This document shows positions 1-6,468 of a DNA stretch of 27,220 bases, piece after piece; the stretch's first letter is position 1; every line of letters begins with the position of its first letter. The DNA comes from a virus. Where the stretch lies: positions 1 to 27,220 of IMG/VR virus record IMGVR_UViG_3300042554_000305. One strand, written 5' to 3'. The notes below the pieces were generated by a model. That model was not told the origin of the DNA. It did not search any database and worked only from the letters and a program-made list of their open reading frames with translations. The position numbers were made by a program, and so were the translations under genes.

Positions 1-37
1 TCGCTCGATACCCAACTTGTCACGATTTATTGTGGGT

Positions 38-439
38 TTACCACATTGATTCTGAATCATCCTTCACGGCTGGTTCAACCTTGGCCTTGTACAACTTTGG
101 TGCGTTGAAGGCTTTTGATTTCTTTTCGCCATCACCGGTGTACTTGACGGTCAGTTTCGTTCCAACCATTGTCGATGCACCGATGGCTTGAGCTGCTTCA
201 CGGATTGCTTTAACCATGTTGCCTCTCGCCCAAAGGTTCCCGATGCCATCGGCTGTGTTCATGGTGAATACGAAGACGTATCGCACGTCGCCGTTGTCCC
301 AAGTTTTGACTGTCCCAGATGGGTCACGGTCTTCGAGTTTCTTCACCTCGATTACCGTGCCGGTGTGGGTGTCGTTGACATTCTCAAACTTGAGTGCAGG
401 ATATTTACTGCCCCCGTCGCTAAGGAATATGTCTGTCAT
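38..439 (-). CDS. SSB-like (OB-fold candidate) DNA-binding protein
   Basis: 133 residues. A beta-rich core (about residues 26-60: GTVIEVKKLEDRDP, then VRYVFVFTMNT), a middle helix (MVKAIREAAQAIG, 75-87) and a last strand (TKLTVKYTGDG) suit a small OB-fold. The KLYKAKVEP stretch and an acidic C-terminus ending DDSESMW resemble single-stranded DNA-binding proteins of phages, whose acidic tails recruit partners. The ATG at 439 overlaps the TGA of the upstream gene (ATGA), with AGGAG about 9 bases before it. It sits downstream of two PD-(D/E)XK nucleases, which supports a role in replication or recombination. The OB-fold call rests on pattern and context only; a recombination-accessory protein is the alternative. 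Confidence 0.65.
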   Translation of the reverse strand: MTDIFLSDGGSKYPALKFENVNDTHTGTVIEVKKLEDRDPSGTVKTWDNGDVRYVFVFTMNTADGIGNLWARGNMVKAIREAAQAIGASTMVGTKLTVKYTGDGEKKSKAFNAPKLYKAKVEPAVKDDSESMW

Positions 440-861
440 GATGCTTGCTCCTCTATGTGGAATTGATTGGTTTCTGGGATGTAGATCAGGTTCAGCAAGT
501 CACGTGCGATGCCGTGACAAGCGTTAGCGAATCGCTGTGCTTGTTTCACGTCAAGGCAAGCTAAGGCTTCACCTGGTTTTGTGTATTTCTGCGAGGTGAT
601 TTGGGAACAAATGTCCTTCACCAAGTCTTCATCGAATTGACCTGAGTCGAACAGAAGGAATAACCCTCTGGCGATTTCAAACCTTCGAAGAGATTTTGTT
701 TCTTTGAGGCTGATGCTGCGACCAGCAAGTTCGGCTTGCGTGATAAGCATCGCCATCCTTGCCCTGTCAGCACCTTGAATGCCGTTTAAGCGTTCACGGA
801 TATAGGTGACTGCTTGGTCGTCGCCTGGTTGGTCTAGTTCACGACCTTCAACGGCGTTCAT
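436..861 (-). CDS. Conserved hypothetical protein in the DNA-processing operon
   Basis: 141 residues, not recognised. It is predicted mostly alpha-helical, with basic patches (TYIRERLNG, KSLRRFEIARG) and no cysteine motif beyond scattered C residues, no signal peptide and no membrane segment. Its ATG overlaps the TGA of the RecB-like nuclease by four bases (ATGA), and its own stop overlaps the SSB-like start in the same way, so the three are almost certainly co-translated. That coupling suggests a helper in DNA processing, but no residue pattern points to a specific function. Confidence 0.75.
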   Translation of the reverse strand: MNAVEGRELDQPGDDQAVTYIRERLNGIQGADRARMAMLITQAELAGRSISLKETKSLRRFEIARGLFLLFDSGQFDEDLVKDICSQITSQKYTKPGEALACLDVKQAQRFANACHGIARDLLNLIYIPETNQFHIEEQAS

Positions 862-1997
862 GATGGCACCTCCTCAAATGCTTTGAGCTTGCGTTTGATT
901 GCCTTCTTCATCGCTGGATCAGGGTCAAAGAATGGTGACGAATGCTCAGCCTCAACGGTTGTGATGGCTTGGATCAGTTTGTCAATCTGTTCCATCGTGC
1001 AGTTCTGCAACTTCGGCACATCATCAGGCCACATCAAGATCAGCAACTTCTGTGCTTCTTTTGGTAGTGCTGAGATGCGAGCCTTCATCCAATCCTGACG
1101 GGTTGTCAGGGCTAGAGAGGTGGAATCGTCTGCCTGTGGCATCGGATTTGCCACAGGCTCGACGACTCTCCGCTTCTCGTCAGAGAACTGATATGGCTTG
1201 AAGAGGTCTTTGCGTTTACGCCAGTCACGGGTTGCGAACGACATTTTTGCTGCTTCCCATCCTGCTTCAAGGTCAACTGTGTAGAACTTGCACGTTGCTT
1301 CGCCTGCTGGAAGATGGCAGATGATGCCTTCTTTCATGTCTAAGCCTTCTGGAAGTGCTGTGCGTTCGCCTGTTTTCCAGTCGTATATCCAGTCTGCGTG
1401 TGCATACATGGCAAGTTGAACTGCAATAGAGCCGTAGGAGTAACTAAGGTCTGTTCCTGTCTTTAGGTCAAAGATGCAGATTCGATTATCACGGGTAGTG
1501 ACGATGCGGTCTGCTGTACCTGCGTACTCAAACTCATCGTTAATGAGTAGCACTTCAATCCATTCTTTGCGCATACCAAAATCCCAAGCTGCGATTGATG
1601 CAACATAGGTTTCAATATCAGCCTGCAATCCTTGAAGGATTTGTGGCTTCATACCCAGGTCTAACTGCTGGGTGATTGAGTGAAGTGCGGTACCAAGGTT
1701 TGCTCGTGAATATGCACCAGCAGCATCAATGGCATCGTTAGCAATCTTGTTTAGTTTGCTTCGATCATCTAATGCGGTTGATGCCTGAGCAAGCAGATCG
1801 GCTCGTTGAACGATACCGGTGATTGCCATCCGTGTTTTCCAATCAGCAAGTGACGATGAATCGTCCAATACTTTTGCGATTGTTGTGACTCGTGTGTAGC
1901 CACGTTCTTTGCCTGATGCAGGATCGCTAATTTTGTAGCGACCCCAACGGTCTTTTGGTGCTTCGGCTAATAAACTGAACTCGTCTGATGTTGTCAT
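858..1997 (-). CDS. RecB/Cas4-like PD-(D/E)XK exonuclease
   Basis: 379 residues from the ATG at 1997, chosen because AGGAGG stands 7 bases upstream. The frame stays open to an ATG at 2069 (24 more residues), but that start has no clear ribosome binding site. RecB-type nuclease motifs appear in order: GTALH (about 102-106), GTADRIV with Asp163, IFDLKTG with Asp177 and Lys179, and a following QLAMYA (about 194-199). These are the metal-binding and catalytic positions of the Cas4/RecB/YqaJ-like group. The likely role is 5'-3' or end-processing nuclease activity in phage recombination, working with the SSB-like protein downstream. Family assignment is good; the precise polarity cannot be read from sequence. 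Confidence 0.85.
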   Translation of the reverse strand: MTTSDEFSLLAEAPKDRWGRYKISDPASGKERGYTRVTTIAKVLDDSSSLADWKTRMAITGIVQRADLLAQASTALDDRSKLNKIANDAIDAAGAYSRANLGTALHSITQQLDLGMKPQILQGLQADIETYVASIAAWDFGMRKEWIEVLLINDEFEYAGTADRIVTTRDNRICIFDLKTGTDLSYSYGSIAVQLAMYAHADWIYDWKTGERTALPEGLDMKEGIICHLPAGEATCKFYTVDLEAGWEAAKMSFATRDWRKRKDLFKPYQFSDEKRRVVEPVANPMPQADDSTSLALTTRQDWMKARISALPKEAQKLLILMWPDDVPKLQNCTMEQIDKLIQAITTVEAEHSSPFFDPDPAMKKAIKRKLKAFEEVPS

Positions 1998-2072
1998 TCG
2001 CAGGCCTCCTAAAGCTTGGGAAATGTTTGGGATAGTGACGGTAGCAGGTTTTGCTACCTTGTCAAGCATGGT

Positions 2073-2441
2073 CTACTTCGGGGGTGTAACAGAGTTTTGA
2101 TTCGGTTGGTCAAGCATAAGCATCAGTTCACCCCACACCTTCGCAGGCATGACTGCATACCAATCATCAACATTCATTGAACCTCTACGTTTGATAATGA
2201 CGGTACCTGTCCACGCTTTAGCGTTCTCCATCTCCACTTCAAGTTCACGCAAATAGCCTGGTAGGTCAAACTTCTTTTCTGCTTTGACCTCGATACAGAC
2301 ACCAGGCATCCCGTCTATGTCGCCTCTGTCGTCTGTCCAACCTGCACGACTGCGTTCAGCATGAACCCAGCCAAGTTTGCGCAACCACTTCGCCACAGCA
2401 AGTTCAGCTGCGGAACCTTTACGCTTCTGAGGTGATGTCAC
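2073..2441 (-). CDS. Holliday-junction-resolvase-like PD-(D/E)XK nuclease
   Basis: 122 residues. The N-terminus has KRKGSAAELAVAKWLRKLGW (Glu13), then SRAG and DDRGDIDG (Asp41), and CIEVKAEKK (Glu51, Lys53): the classic E...D...ExK layout of archaeal Hjc-type resolvases and phage VRR-NUC-like nucleases. The length is normal for a single-domain enzyme. The ATG lies inside the end of the WhiB gene (23-base overlap), so it is translated from the same message. It probably resolves branched DNA during replication or before packaging. Together with the nuclease that follows it forms a two-nuclease recombination unit. Confidence 0.85.
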   Translation of the reverse strand: MTSPQKRKGSAAELAVAKWLRKLGWVHAERSRAGWTDDRGDIDGMPGVCIEVKAEKKFDLPGYLRELEVEMENAKAWTGTVIIKRRGSMNVDDWYAVMPAKVWGELMLMLDQPNQNSVTPPK

Positions 2442-2721
2442 CAGTACGCCTCCTAGACCGTTTCAACCGTTGACGCTCCATAGTAGTCGTACCACCCCAA
2501 ATACCGACCTCATCGTTATCTAACGCAAACTTGAGACAGATTCGACGCACGTTGCAACCAGCGCAAAACAGTTTCGCATCAGCGATTGCGTTAGGTGAAC
2601 CCTCGTTAAAAAATAAATCGGTTTCACCTCTGCATCGTGCCTTCTCTTGCCAGTCTGGTCGTTGAGGTCTGAAGGTGTTGTCACCGTCTGACCACATATC
2701 AACTACATGACCGCTACTCAT
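2419..2721 (-). CDS. whiB: WhiB-family iron-sulfur transcriptional regulator
   Basis: 100 residues from ATG 2721, which overlaps the stop of the preceding membrane protein (ATGA). A TTG at 2769 would add 16 residues but would give a long overlap. The four cluster-binding cysteines are C30, C53, C56 and C62 (C-x22-C-x2-C-x5-C), with CRGETDLFF before and FCAGCNVRRICLKFAL across the cluster. The turn motif GIWGG (73-77) and a basic C-terminal tail (RQRLKRSRRR) complete the family signature. WhiB proteins bind a 4Fe-4S cluster and act with the principal sigma factor in Actinobacteria. A phage copy may retarget host transcription or affect superinfection; which one is not visible here. Confidence 0.93.
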   Translation of the reverse strand: MSSGHVVDMWSDGDNTFRPQRPDWQEKARCRGETDLFFNEGSPNAIADAKLFCAGCNVRRICLKFALDNDEVGIWGGTTTMERQRLKRSRRRTGDITSEA

Positions 2722-2990
2722 TGGGCGGTTGGGTGACTGTTGCGTGAACGGGTTTCCATTCGTTGCCAATGGCGTTCTTGTGCTTCAATACGCAACTGTC
2801 GTTGATGTTCACGCACATTCAAGATGTGCAGATAGATGATTGCTGCGAAGTTGAGTGCGATGAATAGTTTCCATTCGAGCGGGGTTGCTGGTTGCGCATC
2901 TGGTAGGTCTTCTGCTGTTGGTAACAGCCAGAATCCCCACAAGATTCCCATTCCGATAACTGTTCCGATTTGCTTTTGTCTGTTTGTCAT
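2718..2990 (-). CDS. Small two-helix membrane protein
   Basis: 90 residues with two hydrophobic segments, about 8-25 (IGTVIGMGILWGFWLLP) and 41-57 (KLFIALNFAAIIYLHIL), then a charged, Arg/His/Gln-rich C-terminus probably in the cytoplasm. The ATG at 2990 has AAGGAGG seven bases upstream, an unusually strong site for this window. It follows the secreted lytic transglycosylase and precedes WhiB, overlapping the WhiB start by four bases. I do not recognise a family. A holin-like or superinfection-exclusion role is possible but is inference from topology only. Confidence 0.75.
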   Translation of the reverse strand: MTNRQKQIGTVIGMGILWGFWLLPTAEDLPDAQPATPLEWKLFIALNFAAIIYLHILNVREHQRQLRIEAQERHWQRMETRSRNSHPTAQ

Positions 2991-3049
2991 GATGCCCTCC
3001 TTTGGGTAGAAACGAACTTAGAACATAGTTGATGTGGTGTGGTGGATGG

Positions 3050-3511
3050 TTAGAGACTCCAATGGCGTAACCCGCCATTGTCGTAGAGATACTTGGCTAC
3101 GGATAGGTTGCAGTCCACGTTGAATAGGCCATTGATGTCGGTGCCACAGATGTTGCGGGTGACTGTCTTCCAAGAGGAGTTGATTTGAACAAGCCCTAGG
3201 TCTTGGCTTCCGTTCCGGTTGAGTGTGGTGTTGTGTGCTTTGATTCTGCATCGTGATTCACGCCAAGCGATATAGCTGAATGCTTGAATCGGTAGACCGT
3301 GTTGAGCGAACTTTGGTTCCCATTGTGGGCATCGCTTGGACTTATCTTTTGGTACGCCTGTTGGCAGTATTTCGATGACTGTGGTCATCGGTTCACGGGT
3401 AAGTTGGGTTTGAGTGGATGGGTGGGTTTGGGTGGGTTTGGGTTGGGTTGCGAAGGCGGTGCCTACGAAGAGGGTGGATAGGGCTATGAGGCTTGCTGTG
3501 ATTATGCGCAA
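3050..3511 (-). CDS. Secreted lytic transglycosylase (SLT/lysozyme-like fold)
   Basis: 153 residues with a TTG start at 3511, supported by GGAAGG 7 bases upstream. The N-terminus is a signal peptide (MRIITASLIALSTLFVGTAFA, likely cleaved after residue 21), followed by a Pro/Thr/Gln-rich linker to about 40. The catalytic domain has SYIAWRESRC with the general-acid Glu85, then GSQDLGLVQINSSW (101-114), the GLxQIN signature of transglycosylases, and YLYDNGG near the end. Four cysteines (61, 88, 122, 134) could form disulfides outside the membrane. It cleaves peptidoglycan glycan strands. Its place among early-type genes, away from the M15 endolysin, suggests cell-wall work other than final lysis, or a SAR-like second lysin. 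Confidence 0.88.
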   Translation of the reverse strand: MRIITASLIALSTLFVGTAFATQPKPTQTHPSTQTQLTREPMTTVIEILPTGVPKDKSKRCPQWEPKFAQHGLPIQAFSYIAWRESRCRIKAHNTTLNRNGSQDLGLVQINSSWKTVTRNICGTDINGLFNVDCNLSVAKYLYDNGGLRHWSL

Positions 3512-3541
3512 GTGGTTTCCTTCCGTTTGTCCGATAAATAA

Positions 3542-3569
3542 CGCACACCCAAGGAGGGGAAGGTGTGCG
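3542..3569 (-). promoter_or_regulatory. Perfect 8-bp hairpin in the leader of the lytic transglycosylase
   Basis: The arms CGCACACC and GGTGTGCG are perfectly complementary around a 12-base loop. On the transcribed strand the loop carries CCCCTCC and the base is followed by TTATTTATC. It could be a weak intrinsic terminator for the ribbon-helix-helix operon upstream, or a translation-control hairpin, because CCTTCC at the stem-loop junction is complementary to the GGAAGG ribosome binding site of the next gene. The pairing is seen; its function is inferred. Confidence 0.5.
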
Positions 3570-3614
3570 GGTGTTCAAGCCCAATGAAGGCGGGCGAACG
3601 ATCCGTGATTCAGT

Positions 3615-3794
3615 CTAGCCGTTTGGCTGGTATTTGGTTTGGTAGTAGAGATTGAGTGCTTCTCTGACGACTTCTGCCTTAGACATCTGATATTCGGTGC
3701 ATTCCTCATTGATCCAATCAATGGTGTATTGGGGAAGGCGAACTGTCAGGGTTGGGTATTGAGGGGGATGATGAGGGTTGCGTATTGAGGTCAT
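3615..3794 (-). CDS. Ribbon-helix-helix (Arc/CopG-type) DNA-binding protein
   Basis: 59 residues from the ATG at 3794, which overlaps the TGA of the previous mini-gene (ATGA); a longer in-frame reading from 3842 is not needed. The strand LTVRLPQYT (16-24) precedes helix WINEECTEY, the turn QMSKAEV, and helix EVVREALNLYYQTK: the beta-alpha-alpha pattern of the RHH fold. The Ser-Lys at the helix 2 N-cap is typical. Such proteins bind DNA as dimers of dimers on short inverted repeats. It is the third gene of a small operon whose promoter region contains an 8-bp inverted repeat (4167-4191), so autoregulation is plausible though not shown. Confidence 0.85.
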   Translation of the reverse strand: MTSIRNPHHPPQYPTLTVRLPQYTIDWINEECTEYQMSKAEVVREALNLYYQTKYQPNG

Positions 3795-3922
3795 CGTGCG
3801 AGGATTTCTGCTTCGTGTGCATCGTCTAAACATTCGTTGCACTCATCGTGACTGTTCATGACGCTTGCGTCCATGTGGATTGAGCAAACGATGTTGCCAT
3901 GCTTATCTGTATAGGTGTTCAT
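3791..3922 (-). CDS. Cys/His mini-protein (zinc-binding candidate), 43 residues
   Basis: 43 residues starting MNTYTDKHGN and ending in LAR. Both ends overlap neighbours by four bases as ATGA, which makes the frame convincing despite its size. Potential ligands are C13 and H16 (GNIVCSIH) and C28 and C31 (ECNEC), a C-x3/2-H plus C-x2-C arrangement that could hold one zinc. The N-terminal knuckle resembles that of the neighbouring 76-residue protein (GRIACEKH versus GNIVCSIH), so the two may be paralogous. No named family recognised. Confidence 0.75.
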   Translation of the reverse strand: MNTYTDKHGNIVCSIHMDASVMNSHDECNECLDDAHEAEILAR

Positions 3923-4149
3923 GCGCTGTACCTGCATGATTCGCAAACGCTCTTGTCATGACCAACAATTTCGGCAAACTCAGTTACTTCTGCTTCGGTC
4001 ATTTTGAACCATTTGGTCATTGAGGTTGTGATGGTCTTTGCTGACTTGCGAGTGGCAAGCCTGCTTGATGCTTCCATTCCGAGATGCTTTTCGCAAGCGA
4101 TCCGACCATTTAGGTCTTCCCAAAATGCCATTGTCTTTACTGCTTCCAT
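3919..4149 (-). CDS. Cys/His small protein (zinc-binding candidate), 76 residues
   Basis: 76 residues from the ATG at 4149, preceded by AAGGAGG seven bases upstream. The open frame continues to 4224 but would place the start inside the promoter. C19-x2-H22 (RIACEKH) near the N-terminus and C69-x2-C72 (VCESC) at the C-terminus could form one zinc site bringing the ends together. Between them lies a helical, basic section (SSRLATRKSAKTITTSMTKWF). It is the first gene after the candidate promoter at 4197-4224, and its stop overlaps the next start. Function unknown; small zinc proteins in phage early regions often bind host enzymes or nucleic acid. Confidence 0.8.
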   Translation of the reverse strand: MEAVKTMAFWEDLNGRIACEKHLGMEASSRLATRKSAKTITTSMTKWFKMTEAEVTEFAEIVGHDKSVCESCRYSA

Positions 4150-4166
4150 GATGTCCCTCCTTGGAC

Positions 4167-4191
4167 TATCAGCAAGTGGTTCCTGCTGATA
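4167..4191. promoter_or_regulatory. Candidate operator: perfect 8-bp inverted repeat
   Basis: TATCAGCA and TGCTGATA flank a 9-base centre, a perfect dyad just downstream of the candidate -10 box and before the ribosome binding site of the 76-residue gene. Spacing and position fit a repressor operator over the transcription start; as RNA it would form a leader hairpin instead. The ribbon-helix-helix protein encoded in the same operon is the natural candidate ligand (inference). Confidence 0.5.
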
Positions 4192-4196
4192 AGTCA

Positions 4197-4224
4197 AGTA
4201 TACGGATTGTAAGACAAATAGCAA
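4197..4224 (-). promoter_or_regulatory. Sigma-70-type promoter candidate for the RHH operon
   Basis: On the minus strand TTGCTA (4219-4224) and TATACT (4197-4202) are separated by 16 bases: four of six and five of six matches to the housekeeping consensus. The predicted start falls near 4190, about 40 bases before the ATG at 4149, in one of the few non-coding gaps of this half of the window. Read from sequence only. Confidence 0.5.
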
Positions 4225-4232
4225 GCATTATT

Positions 4233-4547
4233 TCAAGATTTTTTTGACCCTTTATCTATAAGGGTTTGCGGGGCTAGACCAGGGATATTCTTGGTCATGA
4301 CCTTCATATCCTGCACCATCGCCACCGGAATACACAGCACCCCATCCACGTCATCAGCGTCAGTCTTTGACTGGAATATGGTGATGTGGTCTTCTTTGCC
4401 ACCATCGCTAGTAGGGAGCAGGAACCCACAGCTGACGACCTCGCAGGGGTCGGTGCCGATGTCGTCTATTGGTGTCCATGTGTCGGTTGCAGAATGAGCG
4501 TCATGCCATCTCACCACAACCATCGTCCTCATCTCATCGTGCGACAT
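4233..4547 (-). CDS. Conserved phage protein of unknown function, 104 residues
   Basis: 104 residues from the ATG at 4547, which overlaps the end of the metallophosphoesterase gene and follows GGAGAGG. The same frame is open to 4973, but that part is antisense-style shadow of the metallophosphoesterase and is not used. The pattern VVRWHDAHSATDTWTPIDDI, GFLLPTSDGG, HITIFQSKTDADDVDGVLCIP and VAMVQDMKV is a beta-rich fold that I recognise as recurring in tailed phages without a known role. It ends with a Lys-rich tail (GSKKS). Neighbours are the metallophosphoesterase upstream and a promoter gap downstream. Confidence 0.8.
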   Translation of the reverse strand: MSHDEMRTMVVVRWHDAHSATDTWTPIDDIGTDPCEVVSCGFLLPTSDGGKEDHITIFQSKTDADDVDGVLCIPVAMVQDMKVMTKNIPGLAPQTLIDKGSKKS

Positions 4548-5502
4548 AATCCCGTCCTCTCCACCTAGCCCAACCGTCACGAATAGGAACCATCTCAAGA
4601 TTAAACTCACCATCACCAGGCACATACTCAACAACTGAGAGTCCTTGTTGCCAGTCTTCAGCTCGATACAACGGGCGACCATCCAAGTCATGTCCTCCAC
4701 GTGTTGAAGGAACAGCACCATCGATGCGAGCCAAACAACCAGGCGATGCAGCGAGAATTGTTCTTGCTCCGTCGTGGTCATCCCGTGTGCGTTCAGCCCA
4801 TTCTCGTCGGTGGATGTGACCGTAGATGACAGAGGTTTTAACTGTCGCAAGATACTTGTGGGCAGTACTTCCACCGGAGGCAACCTTGTCACCATGAATG
4901 ACATGAAGACGCTGGTTGATCCAATGCGCACCCGTCGGATAACCAGGCAGATACTCAACCCCATAGTCGTCAAGGTTGCAAAGATACGGCACCGACATCA
5001 CAGGCCACTCGTCAGGACGCAAACCACGCCTCAACCCGAACGCTGCACCAGCACCGTCAAGGATGAAGTTGCCGAGCCGTTCCTCATGGTTGCCTGCGAT
5101 CCAAACGATTCGAGCGTCTGGGGCTAGTTTGCGGAGCTGTGCGCACAGCTGACTAGCCCTGTCAATCGCTGCTTGAGTAGTGCGAGCGAACGCTGGGGTG
5201 TACCGATATTTGCCAAACTCACAGAGGTCTAAGTTGTCGCCGACTAGAACGATTTGGTCAGGCTTGGACGCTTTGACGATTTGTAATGCAACGTCTAAGG
5301 CTTGCTCATCGTGGATTGGTTCAAGGTTGTTGTCGTGTGACCTGAAGTATCCGAGTTGCATGTCTGGTAGGACGACTGCGACTGCGTAGTCTCGTTGCGG
5401 TGTCTTCGTTGCCTTCGTTGTAGGGAGCGCATACTTCTTGCCTTGTTGTATAACAGGCCACGCAGGATAATAGTTGTGCCTAATTTCATTGAGTAATGAC
5501 AT
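4534..5502 (-). CDS. Calcineurin-like metallophosphoesterase
   Basis: 322 residues. The metal-binding motifs occur in order: VVLPDMQLGY (Asp47, with Gln49 where the canonical D-x-H has His), VLVGDNLD (GDN, 88-90), WIAGNHEERL (GNHE, 137-140), VIHGD (His203) and YGHIH (228-231). This is a full-length two-metal phosphoesterase. The substrate could be DNA, nucleotides or RNA ends; phage homologues are usually annotated only as metallophosphatases. The ATG at 5502 overlaps the upstream gene by 17 bases. The D-x-Q first motif is the one departure from consensus and may define a subfamily rather than loss of activity, since all other ligands are present. Confidence 0.92.
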   Translation of the reverse strand: MSLLNEIRHNYYPAWPVIQQGKKYALPTTKATKTPQRDYAVAVVLPDMQLGYFRSHDNNLEPIHDEQALDVALQIVKASKPDQIVLVGDNLDLCEFGKYRYTPAFARTTQAAIDRASQLCAQLRKLAPDARIVWIAGNHEERLGNFILDGAGAAFGLRRGLRPDEWPVMSVPYLCNLDDYGVEYLPGYPTGAHWINQRLHVIHGDKVASGGSTAHKYLATVKTSVIYGHIHRREWAERTRDDHDGARTILAASPGCLARIDGAVPSTRGGHDLDGRPLYRAEDWQQGLSVVEYVPGDGEFNLEMVPIRDGWARWRGRDYVAR

Positions 5503-5713
5503 TGGCAGCCCTATATCGTGTGATGACTGACGGAGAGAGCTTTATCTGTCGGGCTTGTAACGCTTTAATGATTTGGGTCGGACGAATCGTCGGATCATTC
5601 AACGCATCAATCAGGTCTCGTCCATCGGCTTCACCGAGTTTGGCAAGAATGAAGTCAATGCTTCCGCTGTTACCAACGGGCTGTCCTTTAATTTCGCTTA
5701 GGAACTTCCCCAC
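5486..5713 (-). CDS. Small helical protein, possible HTH
   Basis: 75 residues from a GTG at 5713, chosen because AAGGAGG is six bases upstream, inside the end of the preceding gene. The protein is helical, with RDLIDALNDPTIRPTQIIKALQARQIKLSPSVITRYRAANV in its second half: the segment from Thr (IRPTQIIKAL) to VITRYR looks like a helix-turn-helix with a basic recognition helix. No family is recognised. It sits between the lysis genes and the metallophosphoesterase, overlapping both. Confidence 0.7.
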   Translation of the reverse strand: MGKFLSEIKGQPVGNSGSIDFILAKLGEADGRDLIDALNDPTIRPTQIIKALQARQIKLSPSVITRYRAANVITQ

Positions 5714-5906
5714 CTGTAGCCTCCTTGAGATGCCAGTCGATATGCGAATCTAACTTACTATCAATTCGCTCCACTTTTCCACCGACTGACCGCAGGATTT
5801 CCATGACGCTTGCATGGTCGTTCGTGTTTTCTTTCCGTACCTTCAACAGAATCGTAGTAATGATTCCACCAACAGCGGTGACCAACGCTGCGAGGACAAC
5901 CTCCAC
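5688..5906 (-). CDS. Single-helix membrane protein with a C-terminal coiled coil
   Basis: 72 residues from a GTG at 5906, directly after the endolysin stop. Residues 3-22 (VVLAALVTAVGGIITTILLK) form one membrane helix with almost no N-terminal domain. Residues 30-62 (HASVMEILRSVGGKVERIDSKLDSHIDWHL) are an amphipathic coiled coil facing the cytoplasm. This layout matches small proteins encoded next to endolysins in actinobacteriophages (DUF2746-like), often suspected of holin or antiholin roles. The assignment is by topology and position. Confidence 0.75.
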   Translation of the reverse strand: MEVVLAALVTAVGGIITTILLKVRKENTNDHASVMEILRSVGGKVERIDSKLDSHIDWHLKEATGGEVPKRN

Positions 5907-5907
5907 G

Positions 5908-6468
5908 TCACGCCTGCACCTTCGAAGCCAGCCAAGCCTTCACACGCTCCGGCTTATTGTCGCCAGCAACATAACGAAGATGCCAAGGCTCACTAGGAAC
6001 CACTTCCCACGAGAACCCAAACGACACAGCGTTCTTCTTCAACCATTCCAACCGTTTCCCGTTGGCGTTCGCAATATCGACTGCGATACCGAGGTTGTGC
6101 TTTGATGTGCCAGGGGTAGCAAGTGGTGCCATGCCCTTCTTGAGATACCAGGCTTGACCTTTGTAGACCTTCGGCTTCACGTTTTTTATAGGTTCTAGTT
6201 GGTGCCTTTGATAGAAGCCATACTCCTGAGTTTCCAAACTGCGATATGTATCGGCTTGCGAAGTCGGAGATAGGTCAATTCCTTCAGCGTTTGCAGCAGC
6301 ATCCATCGCCTCATACGCATCAGCAGCGCAATGATGCAACTTGCCTTTGCCCTCAATGGCTCGAAGCAGTTTTGGTGGCAACTTGCCAGGCACAGCGTTC
6401 TTCAAACATGAACACAGCACAACAGGGATGATCGGCAGGTCAGAGACCTGCTTCTTGGCTGAGGCCAT
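5908..6468 (-). CDS. Endolysin: M15-family L,D/D,D-peptidase
   Basis: 186 residues. The zinc-peptidase motif SKHNLGIAVDI gives Ser122, His124 and Asp131, and SEPWHLRY gives Glu160 and His163, the complete M15 (VanY/Ply500-like) active site. TYRSLETQ (74-81) is the substrate-side element usual in this family. The first 50 residues (VLCSCLKNAVPGKLPPKLLRAIEG, with CAAD near 47) form an unassigned extension that may bind the wall. It has no signal peptide, so export would rely on a holin; two holin candidates immediately precede it. The start overlaps the stop of the upstream membrane protein as TAATG. It cuts peptide cross-links in peptidoglycan. Confidence 0.92.
   Translation of the reverse strand: MASAKKQVSDLPIIPVVLCSCLKNAVPGKLPPKLLRAIEGKGKLHHCAADAYEAMDAAANAEGIDLSPTSQADTYRSLETQEYGFYQRHQLEPIKNVKPKVYKGQAWYLKKGMAPLATPGTSKHNLGIAVDIANANGKRLEWLKKNAVSFGFSWEVVPSEPWHLRYVAGDNKPERVKAWLASKVQA

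Noticed and set aside
1-37. Start of a further gene at the left edge
   Set aside because: A GTG around 21-23 opens a frame to the edge, but there are too few bases and no ribosome binding site to support it.
1998-2069. 24-residue N-terminal extension of the RecB-like nuclease
   Set aside because: The frame is open, but the AGGAGG before 1997 strongly favours the shorter start; kept only as an alternative.
4235-4265. Hairpin ACCCTT/AAGGGT next to a run of seven A on the transcript (A_AAA_AAA), possibly a terminator or slip site
   Set aside because: On the minus strand the stem is followed by A, not T, and lies inside coding sequence. A -1 slip at the Lys codons would add only three residues before a stop, so nothing is gained.
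4548-4973. Extended reading frame upstream of the 104-residue gene
   Set aside because: It is an alternative frame of the metallophosphoesterase, lies wholly within that gene, and its composition (runs of V, L, M) is shadow-like; a good ribosome binding site supports the ATG at 4547.
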